From contig DXMW01000031.1 of NCBI GenBank assembly GCA_019414045.1, positions 267,697 through 331,696 on the forward strand: a stretch of DNA of 64,000 nucleotides, read 5' to 3'. This DNA is from Collinsella sp. (lineage in GTDB: Bacteria > Actinomycetota > Coriobacteriia > Coriobacteriales > Coriobacteriaceae). A program made the translations under genes and the position numbers. Positions 42,228-49,889 of the stretch are shown here, one piece after another (position 1 is the first letter of the stretch; each line of letters starts with the position of its first letter). Under the pieces are notes generated by a model. It searched no databases and was not told the origin of the DNA. It saw only the letters and a program-made list of their open reading frames with translations.

Positions 42228-42937
42228 TACTGACCCCTCCTCTCGGAGTTACGACGACGAGGACGGGAAGAGCCCTCGAGTGCAGGGTTGGGAACAGGCT
42301 GGCCCGGGAGCTTCTCGCCCAGGTAGATCCAGACCTTCACGCCGCAAGCGCCCATGGTGGTGCTGGCGACAGCCGTGCCGTAGTCGATCTTGGCACGGAG
42401 GGTGTGCAGAGGCACGCGACCCTCGCGGTACCACTCACGACGGCCCATCTCGGCACCGCCGAGACGACCGGAGCACTGGATACGGATGCCCTTAGCGCCG
42501 GCCTTGCGGGCAGACTGGACAGCCTTGCGCATAGCGCGACGGAAGGCAACGCGGCCCTCGAGCTGCTCGGCGATAGACTGAGCAACGAGGTTGGCGTCGA
42601 GCTCGGGGCGCTTGATCTCGACAACGTCGACGGAGAGCTGGCCCTTGGAGACGCCAGCGACCTTCTCGAGCTCGGTGCGGAGGGTATCGATCTCGGCACC
42701 CTTCTTACCGATGACAACGCCGGGGCGAGCGGTGAGGATGATGACCTTCACCTTGTCGCCAGCGCGCTCGATCTCGACGCGGGAAACAGCTGCGCGGGAA
42801 AGACGCTTCTCGAGGTACTTGCGGATCTCGAGATCGTTACCGAGGGTCTTAGCGTAATCCTTCTCTGCGAACCAGCGGGAGCGCCAGTTCTCGGTGATGC
42901 CAAGACGGAAGCCGGTGGGGTAGACTTTCTGACCCAT
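42227..42937 (-). CDS. rpsC: Ribosomal protein S3
   Basis: 236 aa. MGQKVYPTGFRLGITENWRS, the KH domain with GVVIGKKGAEIDTLR, and GRLGGAEMGRREW. Part of the mRNA entry channel. The C-terminal tail is basic (RPRRRNSERRGQ). Follows rplV by 6 nt. Confidence 0.98.
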   Translation of the reverse strand: MGQKVYPTGFRLGITENWRSRWFAEKDYAKTLGNDLEIRKYLEKRLSRAAVSRVEIERAGDKVKVIILTARPGVVIGKKGAEIDTLRTELEKVAGVSKGQLSVDVVEIKRPELDANLVAQSIAEQLEGRVAFRRAMRKAVQSARKAGAKGIRIQCSGRLGGAEMGRREWYREGRVPLHTLRAKIDYGTAVASTTMGACGVKVWIYLGEKLPGQPVPNPALEGSSRPRRRNSERRGQ

Positions 42938-42943
42938 ACAGCT

Positions 42944-43315
42944 TTACGCCTCCTTTCGAGGAGCAACGACGACGGTGATGTGGGAAGTACGCTTCAGAAT
43001 GCGAGAAGCGGAACCCTTGGCGCGGGGACGGATGCGCTTAAGCGTCGGACCCTCGTCAACATAGGCAGCGGCGACAACCAGGTTGTCGGCACGCAGACCG
43101 TTGTTGTTCTCGGCGTTCGCAACGGCGGAACGGAGAACCTTCTCGACATCCACGGCGACGGCGCGGTCGCAGAAGTGGAGGATGTCGAAGGCCTGAGCGA
43201 CAGGCTTGCGGCGGATCAGATCGACCACCAGGCGGGCCTTGCTGGGGGAAACACGCACGTACTTAGCGACGGCGCGAACCTCGGTGGCCTCAGTTTCAAT
43301 AGACTTAGTTGCCAT
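42944..43315 (-). CDS. rplV: Ribosomal protein L22
   Basis: 123 aa. VRVSPSKARLVVDLIRRKPV and the tunnel-lining beta-hairpin region GPTLKRIRPRAKGSASRI are intact. Lines the exit tunnel, where macrolide resistance changes occur; no alteration is obvious by eye. Confidence 0.98.
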   Translation of the reverse strand: MATKSIETEATEVRAVAKYVRVSPSKARLVVDLIRRKPVAQAFDILHFCDRAVAVDVEKVLRSAVANAENNNGLRADNLVVAAAYVDEGPTLKRIRPRAKGSASRILKRTSHITVVVAPRKEA

Positions 43316-43329
43316 TTACGGTTAACCCC

Positions 43330-43590
43330 CTATTTGGCCTTGTGGCCACGGAACGTACGAGTCGGCGCGAACTCGCCGAGCTTGTGACCAACCATGGACT
43401 CGGTAACATACACGGGCACATGCTTGCGGCCGTCGTGGACGGCGATGGTGTGACCAACCATCTCGGGGAAGATGGTGGACGCGCGGGACCAGGTCTTCAC
43501 GACGTCCTTCTTGCCAGCCTCGTTCATCGCGGTGATACGCGAGAGAAGGCGAGTCTCCACGAACGGGCCCTTTTTGAGACTTCTGCTCAT
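43330..43590 (-). CDS. rpsS: Ribosomal protein S19
   Basis: 86 aa. MSRSLKKGPFVETRLL, then KTWSRASTIFPEMVGHTIAVHDG and HKLGEFAPTRTFRGH. Binds 16S rRNA in the head of the small subunit. ATG 43588-43590 with AGGAGAAAGC upstream. Confidence 0.98.
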   Translation of the reverse strand: MSRSLKKGPFVETRLLSRITAMNEAGKKDVVKTWSRASTIFPEMVGHTIAVHDGRKHVPVYVTESMVGHKLGEFAPTRTFRGHKAK

Positions 43591-43622
43591 AAGTGCTTTC
43601 TCCTAAAACTCGGTATCCGAAA

Positions 43623-44453
43623 TTACTTCTTACGGCGACGAATGATGTGCTGGTTCGAGACCTTCTTCTTCTTGCGCGTACGAAGGCCCTTCGTCGGCTT
43701 ACCCCAGGGGGTAACAGAGGGACGACCAGAGGTGTGGTTCTTGCCCTCGCCACCGCCGTGCGGGTGGTCGACAGGGTTCATGACGGTACCGCGGACGGTC
43801 GGGCGCACGTTCATGTGACGCTTACGGCCGGCCTTGCCGATGACGATGTTGGCGTGATCGGCGTTGCCGACCTCACCGACGGTGGCGCGGCAGGTAACGA
43901 GGATGCGGCGCATCTCGGAGGAAGGCATACGGACGATAGCGTACTTGCCCTCCTTACCCATCAGCTGGCAGGAGTTACCGGCGGAACGGGCGATAGCAGC
44001 GCCCTTGCCCGGCTGGAACTCGACGGCGTGGATGAGCGTACCGACGGGGATATCGGCGAGGGGCAGAGCGTTGCCCGGCTTGATGTCGGCGTCAGAACCG
44101 GACATGATGGTCTGACCGACCTCGAGGCCCTTGGGGGCCAGGATGTAGCGCTTCTCACCGTCAGCGTAGTGCAGCAGAGCGATGCGAGCGGAACGGTTCG
44201 GATCGTACTCGATCGTGGCAACCTTGGCGGGCACGCCGTCCTTGTTGCGCTTGAAGTCGATCACGCGGTAACGACGCTTCACGCCGCCGCCCTGGTGGCG
44301 GGTGGTGATGCGGCCGTTGTTGTTACGACCGGCCTTCTTGGGCAGGGGCTCGAGAAGGGACTTCTCGGGCTTGGTGCAGGTGATCTCAGAGAAATCGGAG
44401 ATCGTCTGCCAACGCCTACCAGCGGAGGTCGGCTTAAGGTGCTTTACAGCCAT
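43623..44453 (-). CDS. rplB: Ribosomal protein L2
   Basis: 276 aa from ATG 44451-44453 (GAAAGGG upstream); an in-frame extension to 44528 covers the leader and is rejected. MAVKHLKPTSAGRRW, GRNNNGRITTRHQGGG and GEGKNHTSGRPSVTPWGKPTKG are diagnostic. Needed for peptidyl-transferase assembly. Preceded by a 179-nt structured gap after rplW, far longer than normal in this operon. Confidence 0.98.
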   Translation of the reverse strand: MAVKHLKPTSAGRRWQTISDFSEITCTKPEKSLLEPLPKKAGRNNNGRITTRHQGGGVKRRYRVIDFKRNKDGVPAKVATIEYDPNRSARIALLHYADGEKRYILAPKGLEVGQTIMSGSDADIKPGNALPLADIPVGTLIHAVEFQPGKGAAIARSAGNSCQLMGKEGKYAIVRMPSSEMRRILVTCRATVGEVGNADHANIVIGKAGRKRHMNVRPTVRGTVMNPVDHPHGGGEGKNHTSGRPSVTPWGKPTKGLRTRKKKKVSNQHIIRRRKK

Positions 44454-44632
44454 TACAATCCCTTTCAATAGGAATCCGTTAGCCATCGCAGACAGGGATT
44501 CGAGGTTCTGCCTCGGGTGCGATGACACCGGACGTATACACGGTTCCGGGCGTGTCCATTTTATACGCCCGAAACCTTGAGCTCTCGCCTCCCCTATTTG
44601 GGAGGCATGAGCTCACTCAACAGCAGCGAGTC
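44454..44632 (-). promoter_or_regulatory. Structured leader between rplW and rplB
   Basis: Minus-strand RNA would form at least two hairpins: GAGCTC-GCCTCCC / GGGAGGC-GAGCTC (about 44578-44614) and GGTTTCGGGCGT / ACGCCCGGAACC (about 44541-44576). The second overlaps a 19-bp motif (44539-44557) that recurs upstream of rplC and rpsL. An internal regulatory region or promoter for rplB onward is likely. Confidence 0.5.
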
Positions 44633-44920
44633 TTAGGCCTGGTTGCCAAAGACCTCGATGGTGTCGCCCTCGGCCAGCGTGACGATGGCCTTCTTCCAAG
44701 AACGGGTCTTGCCGGCGACATAGCGCACGCGCTTGGTCTTGGGCTTGACCGTCAAGGTGTTCACGCGAACGACCTTGACGCCGAAGATCTCCTCGACAGC
44801 GTCCTTGATCTGATACTTGTTAGCATCCTTGGCGACCTCGAACGTGTACTTGTTCTGCTCCATGCCGGAGAAGGAACGCTCGGACACGATCGGACGGATG
44901 ATGATCTCGTGGGCGGTCAT
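44633..44920 (-). CDS. rplW: Ribosomal protein L23
   Basis: 95 aa. IIIRPIVSERSF, YTFEVAKDANKYQIKDAVEEIF and the exit-site loop KTKRVRYVAGKTRSWKKAIV. It is the docking site for trigger factor and SRP at the tunnel exit. Starts directly after the rplD stop. Confidence 0.98.
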   Translation of the reverse strand: MTAHEIIIRPIVSERSFSGMEQNKYTFEVAKDANKYQIKDAVEEIFGVKVVRVNTLTVKPKTKRVRYVAGKTRSWKKAIVTLAEGDTIEVFGNQA

Positions 44921-45547
44921 TTATGCAAGCACCTCCCCGAAGTGAGCGGCGATGTCGGCGGGCATCAGCACAGCGTTGTTGTTGACGAGATCGTAGGTGT
45001 TGGCCTCGTCAGCGGTGATGATGAACGTCTTGGGAATATTGCGGAACGACAGGTAGGCGTTGACGTCCTCATCGCGAACGATGATGGTCAGACGCTTGCC
45101 CTCAAGGCCAAGAGCCTTGAGCATGGCAACGGCAGCCTTGGTGGAAGGCTTCTCGAAGCCGTAGTCGTCGACGAGCACGAGCTCGCCATCGGCCAGCTTG
45201 GCGGACAGCGCGGAGCGCATAGCCAGCTTGACCTCCTTGTTGTTCATACGCTTAGCGTAGGAACGGGGCTTGGGGGCGAAGACAACGCCACCGTGACGCC
45301 ACTGGGCAGCACGGATGGAACCCTGGCGGGCACGGCCGGTGCCCTTCTGACGCCAAGGCTTCTTGCCGCCACCGGAAACCTCAGAGCGGCCCTTAGCGGA
45401 CTGGGTGCCCTGACGCCAAGAGGCCATCTGGCACTTGACGATGTGGTGCATAACGTGGATGTTCGGCTCGATGCCGTACACCTCAGCGGCGAGCTCGGCC
45501 TCGGCGACCTTCTTGCCCTCGCTGTTCTTTACTTCAAACTTTGCCAT
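44921..45547 (-). CDS. rplD: Ribosomal protein L4
   Basis: 208 aa. The exit-tunnel loop is recognisable (KGRSEVSGGGKKPWRQKGTG, then HGGVVFAPKPRSY). In many bacteria L4 also represses its own S10 operon. Here rpsJ is no longer in the same transcript, so any such feedback must act from the rplC leader. Confidence 0.98.
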   Translation of the reverse strand: MAKFEVKNSEGKKVAEAELAAEVYGIEPNIHVMHHIVKCQMASWRQGTQSAKGRSEVSGGGKKPWRQKGTGRARQGSIRAAQWRHGGVVFAPKPRSYAKRMNNKEVKLAMRSALSAKLADGELVLVDDYGFEKPSTKAAVAMLKALGLEGKRLTIIVRDEDVNAYLSFRNIPKTFIITADEANTYDLVNNNAVLMPADIAAHFGEVLA

Positions 45548-45593
45548 TTAAGTGTTCTCCTTGGTATGACGCTGGGCTAAATGGGCTGGGCCC

Positions 45594-46214
45594 TTAGGCC
45601 ATACGGATGGCGACGAGACCATTCTTGGCACCCGGGACAGCGCCCTTGACCAAGATGAGGTTCTGCTCGGCATCGATGCGGACAACGGAAAGGTTCTTGA
45701 CGGTAACGCGCTCGTTACCCATGTGACCGGCCATCTTGACGCCCTTGAGGACGCGCGCAGGATAGGCGCACTGACCGATAGAACCGGGGTGACGCTGGAA
45801 GTGAGAACCATGCGTCATAGGACCGCGGCGCTGACCCCAGCGCTTGATGCGACCCTGGAAGCCCTTACCCTTGGAGGTACCGATGACGTCGACCTTCTCG
45901 ACATCAGCGAAATCAGCGACGGTGACGACCTCGCCGACCTTGTGCTCCTCGCCGTTCTCGACGCGGACCTCACGAAGGAAGCGGACAGGCTCGACGCCAG
46001 CCTTGGCGAAGTGACCAGCCATGGGCTTGTTCACGTTCTTGGCCTTGATGTCGCCGAAACCGATCTGGACGGCGTCATAGCCGTCGGTTGCCTGAGTTTT
46101 AACCTGCGAGACAGCGCAGGGGCCAGCCTGGATGACCGTGACGGGAACGACGTTATCGTCCTCGTCCCAAACCTGGGTCATGCCAATCTTGCGGCCGAGA
46201 ATCATGCTGATCAA
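45594..46214 (-). CDS. rplC: Ribosomal protein L3
   Basis: 206 aa. ILGRKIGMTQVWDEDDN, the GTSKGKGFQGRIKRW segment and HGSHFQRHPGSIGQCAYP are diagnostic. The start is ambiguous: TTG 46212-46214 gives the usual family length (MISMILGRK...), while ATG 46203-46205 would remove three residues; neither has a strong ribosome-binding site. First gene of the block; rpsJ, its normal upstream partner, lies 14 kb away. The 46215-46480 leader contains a hairpin with GCGTAC/GTACGC arms and a motif shared with rplB and rpsL. Confidence 0.97.
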   Translation of the reverse strand: MISMILGRKIGMTQVWDEDDNVVPVTVIQAGPCAVSQVKTQATDGYDAVQIGFGDIKAKNVNKPMAGHFAKAGVEPVRFLREVRVENGEEHKVGEVVTVADFADVEKVDVIGTSKGKGFQGRIKRWGQRRGPMTHGSHFQRHPGSIGQCAYPARVLKGVKMAGHMGNERVTVKNLSVVRIDAEQNLILVKGAVPGAKNGLVAIRMA

Positions 46215-46403
46215 GATATGATCCCAACTCTCGCGTGGTCTTGGGACAATGCGTACACCACCGAGCGTACGCCCCTAGAGGACCACTACTTACACGACGT
46301 GCTCCCCAGCCTTGTATTTCGCCCGGACTACCTGACAACCCTATTAAGCAGGCATTTTGTCCAGCCAGAATACTCCCCTGGTTTCACACAGCTGTTTAGT
46401 ATA

Positions 46404-46422
46404 CACGGCTGCGGGCGTATCC
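46404..46422 (-). promoter_or_regulatory. Conserved motif upstream of rplC
   Basis: Minus strand reads GGATACGCCCGCAGCCGTG, followed by TATACT. The same motif with few changes occurs upstream of rplB (44539-44557) and rpsL (63678-63696), in the same orientation to the gene each time. Confidence 0.6.
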
Positions 46423-46481
46423 ATCGAGATTCATATTTCACTCACATTGTTTACGCAGGTAAAGTGCGTGGAGTCGCCTGG

Positions 46482-46618
46482 GCTTGGCAGAGGGGCGGCG
46501 AAATATATTAAGTTTGCTGCTCTACAGTCCTGCGCAAGACGGAAAGCACATTAAGTGCTTTCCTTTGCGTGCGGAACTCGCGACAAACTTAATATATTTC
46601 GCCGCCCCTCTGCCAAGC
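46482..46618 (+). repeat. Dispersed palindromic element, copy B
   Basis: 137 nt. Outer arms 46482-46516 and 46584-46618 are a perfect 35-bp inverted repeat. The 67-nt interior is CTGCTCTACAGTCCTG (46517-46532), an inner hairpin with ATTAA loop (46533-46569), and TGCGGAACTCGCGA (46570-46583). Those flanking core blocks are identical in copy C, and the interior length is the same, but the outer stem sequence is almost wholly different. It lies 45 nt after the phosphatase gene stop and about 270 nt before rplC. Confidence 0.92.
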
Positions 46619-46663
46619 TCGGGAGACGACACGTTGATGTCTGCTTAACTCTGCTCGCTCAGG

Positions 46664-47290
46664 CTAATGACTTTGTTGGGGGTCCACTATTTGCTGGAGG
46701 GTGAACTTGCATTGCATTGGCTCGCCCTCTACTTGTGGCTCCGCCTCATCAAAATCGAAAATCATAATGGCGCAGTTGGGGAGTTTTGTTGGGAGCTCGA
46801 AGCCCTCTGGGGCTGCAGCTTTGATGAATTGGCGGCTGGCGCTGCCGTGGCTTACTGCTAGGAGGGTTTCGATGCCCTCGGCGTCCATGAGATTGGTGAG
46901 GGTGCCCACCATGCGCTCCTGCAAGGCATGGCTTCCTTCTCCGCCAAATGGGATCAGGTCCTCGCCGGGGTCCCAGACGTCGTTAGGCAATGCGTCGTGA
47001 GGGCCTTCCTCGAAGGTTCCGTAGCAGCGCTCGATGATACCTTCGCAAGGCTCGGCAGCAGCGTCCGGGCCGAGGAGCTCGCATGCGACGAGGCTTGCTG
47101 TGTCCATGGCTCGGCCTAAGGGTGATGAGACAACTTTGTCGGGGACGACGCCGTGGGCCTTGAGCCATGCGGCTGCCATTCCCGCTTGTTTGCGGCCCAG
47201 ATCGGTCAACGGTGAATCGCAGCGACCTTGGACGAGCTTTTTGACGTTGAATTCCGTCTGACCGTGGCGGAGTAGATATAGACGCTTCAT
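46664..47290 (-). CDS. Histidine phosphatase family protein (phosphoglycerate mutase-like)
   Basis: 208 aa. Catalytic RHG motif at LYLLRHGQTEFN, SSPLGRAMDTA with the second Arg, and the distal His in LLAVSHGSASRQF. Members are cofactor-dependent mutases or phosphatases acting on sugar phosphates or alpha-ribazole phosphate. The acidic insert WDPGEDLIPFGGEGS does not identify a substrate. Same strand as the CDF transporter, 39 nt downstream. Confidence 0.9.
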   Translation of the reverse strand: MKRLYLLRHGQTEFNVKKLVQGRCDSPLTDLGRKQAGMAAAWLKAHGVVPDKVVSSPLGRAMDTASLVACELLGPDAAAEPCEGIIERCYGTFEEGPHDALPNDVWDPGEDLIPFGGEGSHALQERMVGTLTNLMDAEGIETLLAVSHGSASRQFIKAAAPEGFELPTKLPNCAIMIFDFDEAEPQVEGEPMQCKFTLQQIVDPQQSH

Positions 47291-47329
47291 GCTCTCCCCT
47301 TCTGTATACCTAGCTTTACCGGCGCAGCC

Positions 47330-48484
47330 CTACTCGTGGGTATGGCCTACGTAGTCTTCGTCGATCGTGATCTTGGCGACCGACTTGGGATATTCCGATT
47401 CGACCCGTTTCGCCAGCGCGCGCTTCAGGTCCTCGGCGCTCATCGCCAAATCCGAGGGACGTACGCAGTCAAAGATCACGTTGGTATGCGTGGGGCCCGG
47501 AACACAGCGTAGGTCGTGGATCGAGAGGCGGCTATCAATCTCTTGAGCCATAGCGTTGATGCGCAGACGCATGCTCGCCACCTTGGGGTCATCGGTCACG
47601 ATGGGATCGTAATGGAGCGTGACAATCATGCCGTCTTCGTTCCTAAACGCCTGCTCAATATTGTCGAGCGTGTCATGGCTTTTCAGCGGGCTGGCCTCGG
47701 CTGCCATCTCGGCGTGAGCGCTTGCGAACTTCCTGCCCGGGCCGTAGTCGTGAACCATCAAATCGTGAACGCCCAAAACGCCGGGGTAGCTCATGATCTT
47801 GTCTCGAATGTGCTTGACCAGCTTAGGATCGGGCGCCTGGCCCAAAAGCGGGCTCACCGTATCCTGGATAAGCTCAAAGCCGCTCCAGCCAATATAGGCG
47901 CCAACAGCAAGGCCGACCCATGCGTCAAGATTGATGTGCGTCACCTGCGAAACAATTGCGCACGCCAGCACAGCACCCGTGGCTAGGACATCGTTCTTTG
48001 AGTCCTGAGCGGTCGCATGCAGCGTCTCGGACTCAATACGATCGCCGAGTTTTTGGTTGAGGGCCGCCATCCACAGCTTAACGACCATCGAAAGCGCAAG
48101 GACTGCCACCAGGGCAAGCGAGAACTCGACAGGTTCGGGGTGGATGATGCGCTCCACCGAGGACTTTACCAGTTCGAGGCCAATGAGCAGCACGAGCGCC
48201 GCCACGACTAGACCCGAGAGGTACTCGTAGCGACCGTGGCCGTAAGGATGCTCGGGGTCGGCCGGCTTGGTCGTCAGCTTAAAGCCAAGCACGCTCACGA
48301 TGTTCGAGCTGGCATCGGACAGGTTGTTCATGGCATCTGCCACGATCGAAACCGAACCCGACAGCACGCCAATTGCACCCTTCGCAGCGCATAGTGCCAC
48401 ATTGGCGAGAATACACACCATGCCCGTCAACGTACCCACGCGTGCTCGGTCGCCCTGCGCACGCTTAACAATCCACTCGACCAT
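47330..48484 (-). CDS. Cation diffusion facilitator (CDF) family transporter
   Basis: 384 aa. Six predicted transmembrane segments. CDF metal-site motifs are present: SIVADAMNNLSDASSN (with D and N/D in TM2), HPYGHGRYEYLSGL, and HATAQDSKNDVLA (TM5). A C-terminal cytoplasmic dimer domain ends in a His-containing tail (GHTHE). CDF proteins export Zn2+, Mn2+, Fe2+ or Cd2+ by proton exchange. The D/N-D residues do not fix the metal by eye. Neighbours give no clear clue. Confidence 0.92.
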   Translation of the reverse strand: MVEWIVKRAQGDRARVGTLTGMVCILANVALCAAKGAIGVLSGSVSIVADAMNNLSDASSNIVSVLGFKLTTKPADPEHPYGHGRYEYLSGLVVAALVLLIGLELVKSSVERIIHPEPVEFSLALVAVLALSMVVKLWMAALNQKLGDRIESETLHATAQDSKNDVLATGAVLACAIVSQVTHINLDAWVGLAVGAYIGWSGFELIQDTVSPLLGQAPDPKLVKHIRDKIMSYPGVLGVHDLMVHDYGPGRKFASAHAEMAAEASPLKSHDTLDNIEQAFRNEDGMIVTLHYDPIVTDDPKVASMRLRINAMAQEIDSRLSIHDLRCVPGPTHTNVIFDCVRPSDLAMSAEDLKRALAKRVESEYPKSVAKITIDEDYVGHTHE

Positions 48485-48562
48485 CTATATCCGCCCCCAC
48501 GGTACTACCTATATATCTATTGCTCAAACGGATTGTAGTGTAGCCACTTTGTCCTCCAGATA

Positions 48563-48597
48563 CAAAAAGGCCGCAGCCCACACGAACCACGGCCTTG
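48563..48597 (-). terminator. Intrinsic terminator after the EIIC gene
   Basis: In the minus direction, AAGGCCG-TGG pairs with CTGCGGCCTT and is followed by TTTTTGTA, about 40 nt after the EIIC stop. It separates the fab/acc/EIIC unit from the CDF gene. Confidence 0.75.
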
Positions 48598-48634
48598 GAA
48601 TGTGGCAAAGGAATCGTCCTTGTGTCGCACAGGT

Positions 48635-49849
48635 TTACGCGCTTACTTCGGCCACGCTCTTCGAGGTTTCGGGTGAATCGGCTCCGTCTTCTGCCGCCTG
48701 CCCCTTCGCCGGCACCACGCCAAAGCAGTAGCTCAGCGCCGCAGACACCGCAAATGCCACACCGCCGGCAGCGCAGCACCACAGCAGGTTCGAGATGCCA
48801 CCCGTGGCAAAGCCAATGACCATGAGGACATTCGTCATGCCGATGGTATAGGCCGTAACGTGGCCCACGGCCGCAACGAGGCCTCCGACGGCGCCGCCAA
48901 TGGCCATGCACGTCAGGCACCTGCCATATTTGAAGCCGCAACCGTACAACGCCGGCTCGCTTACGCCGCCAAGAACGCCCGAGATCGAATAGCCCAGCAT
49001 GAGCGTCTTCTCGTCCTTATCCGCAACGCGGAGCGACGCACCAAAGGGCATACCCCAAACGGCGAACGTTGCCATCGTCGCGGCGATCAGGATGCACGAA
49101 TCCGTTCCCACACTCATAAACTGCGCATAGGCGAGCGATAGGACAACGTTGCTGACGCCCGCGATCTTAAGAAACTCCCAACCCGCGGCAAGCCCCATGA
49201 GCGTGAGCAGCGACACGATGCCACCGGAATTGCCAAGCATAAACATAAGCTGGCCCAACAGCATGCCCAGATAGCTGCCCGCCGGCGCCGTAATACACAG
49301 CGAAACCGGAACCATGACAAGCATGGTTGTAAACGGAACGAACGAAAACGCCACGGCATTAGGGATAATGCGCGAAAAGAAACACTCCACTCGCCATAGC
49401 ACAGGCACCGAGATAAGGACCGGAATAACAGTCGTCGTGTAATCGTTGACCGGCGCGGGAAGCAGGCCATACACGGAAGTCATCGATGCCCCCGTCGTCG
49501 ATGCGGCATCGACGAGCTTAAGCAGATCGGGCGCAATCAATACGCCGCCCAGCATCATGCCCAGCTGCTCCGAGCAACCGAGCTGGCGGGCGGCCGCCCA
49601 ACCAAGATAAATGGGCAAAAAGTAGTAGCCGGCGTTATAGAGCCAACTGTAGAACAGGCGATAGATTTCGGAATCGGCAGACCACAGGCCCAGCATGCCT
49701 TCGCCCATAATGACGGCGACGGTGCGGAACAACGCCGCGCAGACAATAAACGGCAGCGCCGACATCATGCTTTTGGACAGATAGTCCACCACGGCCGTGG
49801 CGTTTGATGAAACCGTCGTTGTAAACGAGGTGTTAGAAACTTGCGACAT
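48635..49849 (-). CDS. Stand-alone PTS EIIC of the glucose/beta-glucoside superfamily
   Basis: 404 aa from ATG 49847-49849 (AAAGG upstream). About ten hydrophobic segments. The EIIC signature GVSEPALYGCGFKYGR corresponds to the GI(T/S)EPA(I/L)YG motif of BglP/sucrose-type EIIC. There is no EIIB (C-phosphorylation) or EIIA domain and none next to it, so it must borrow these from another system or act as a facilitator. It lies 40 nt after accDA, same strand, and may be co-transcribed with the fatty-acid genes for no obvious metabolic reason. Confidence 0.85.
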   Translation of the reverse strand: MSQVSNTSFTTTVSSNATAVVDYLSKSMMSALPFIVCAALFRTVAVIMGEGMLGLWSADSEIYRLFYSWLYNAGYYFLPIYLGWAAARQLGCSEQLGMMLGGVLIAPDLLKLVDAASTTGASMTSVYGLLPAPVNDYTTTVIPVLISVPVLWRVECFFSRIIPNAVAFSFVPFTTMLVMVPVSLCITAPAGSYLGMLLGQLMFMLGNSGGIVSLLTLMGLAAGWEFLKIAGVSNVVLSLAYAQFMSVGTDSCILIAATMATFAVWGMPFGASLRVADKDEKTLMLGYSISGVLGGVSEPALYGCGFKYGRCLTCMAIGGAVGGLVAAVGHVTAYTIGMTNVLMVIGFATGGISNLLWCCAAGGVAFAVSAALSYCFGVVPAKGQAAEDGADSPETSKSVAEVSA

Positions 49850-49889
49850 GGAACGCCTTTCCCAATGTGACATGCGGGCTGCCCCTTTG

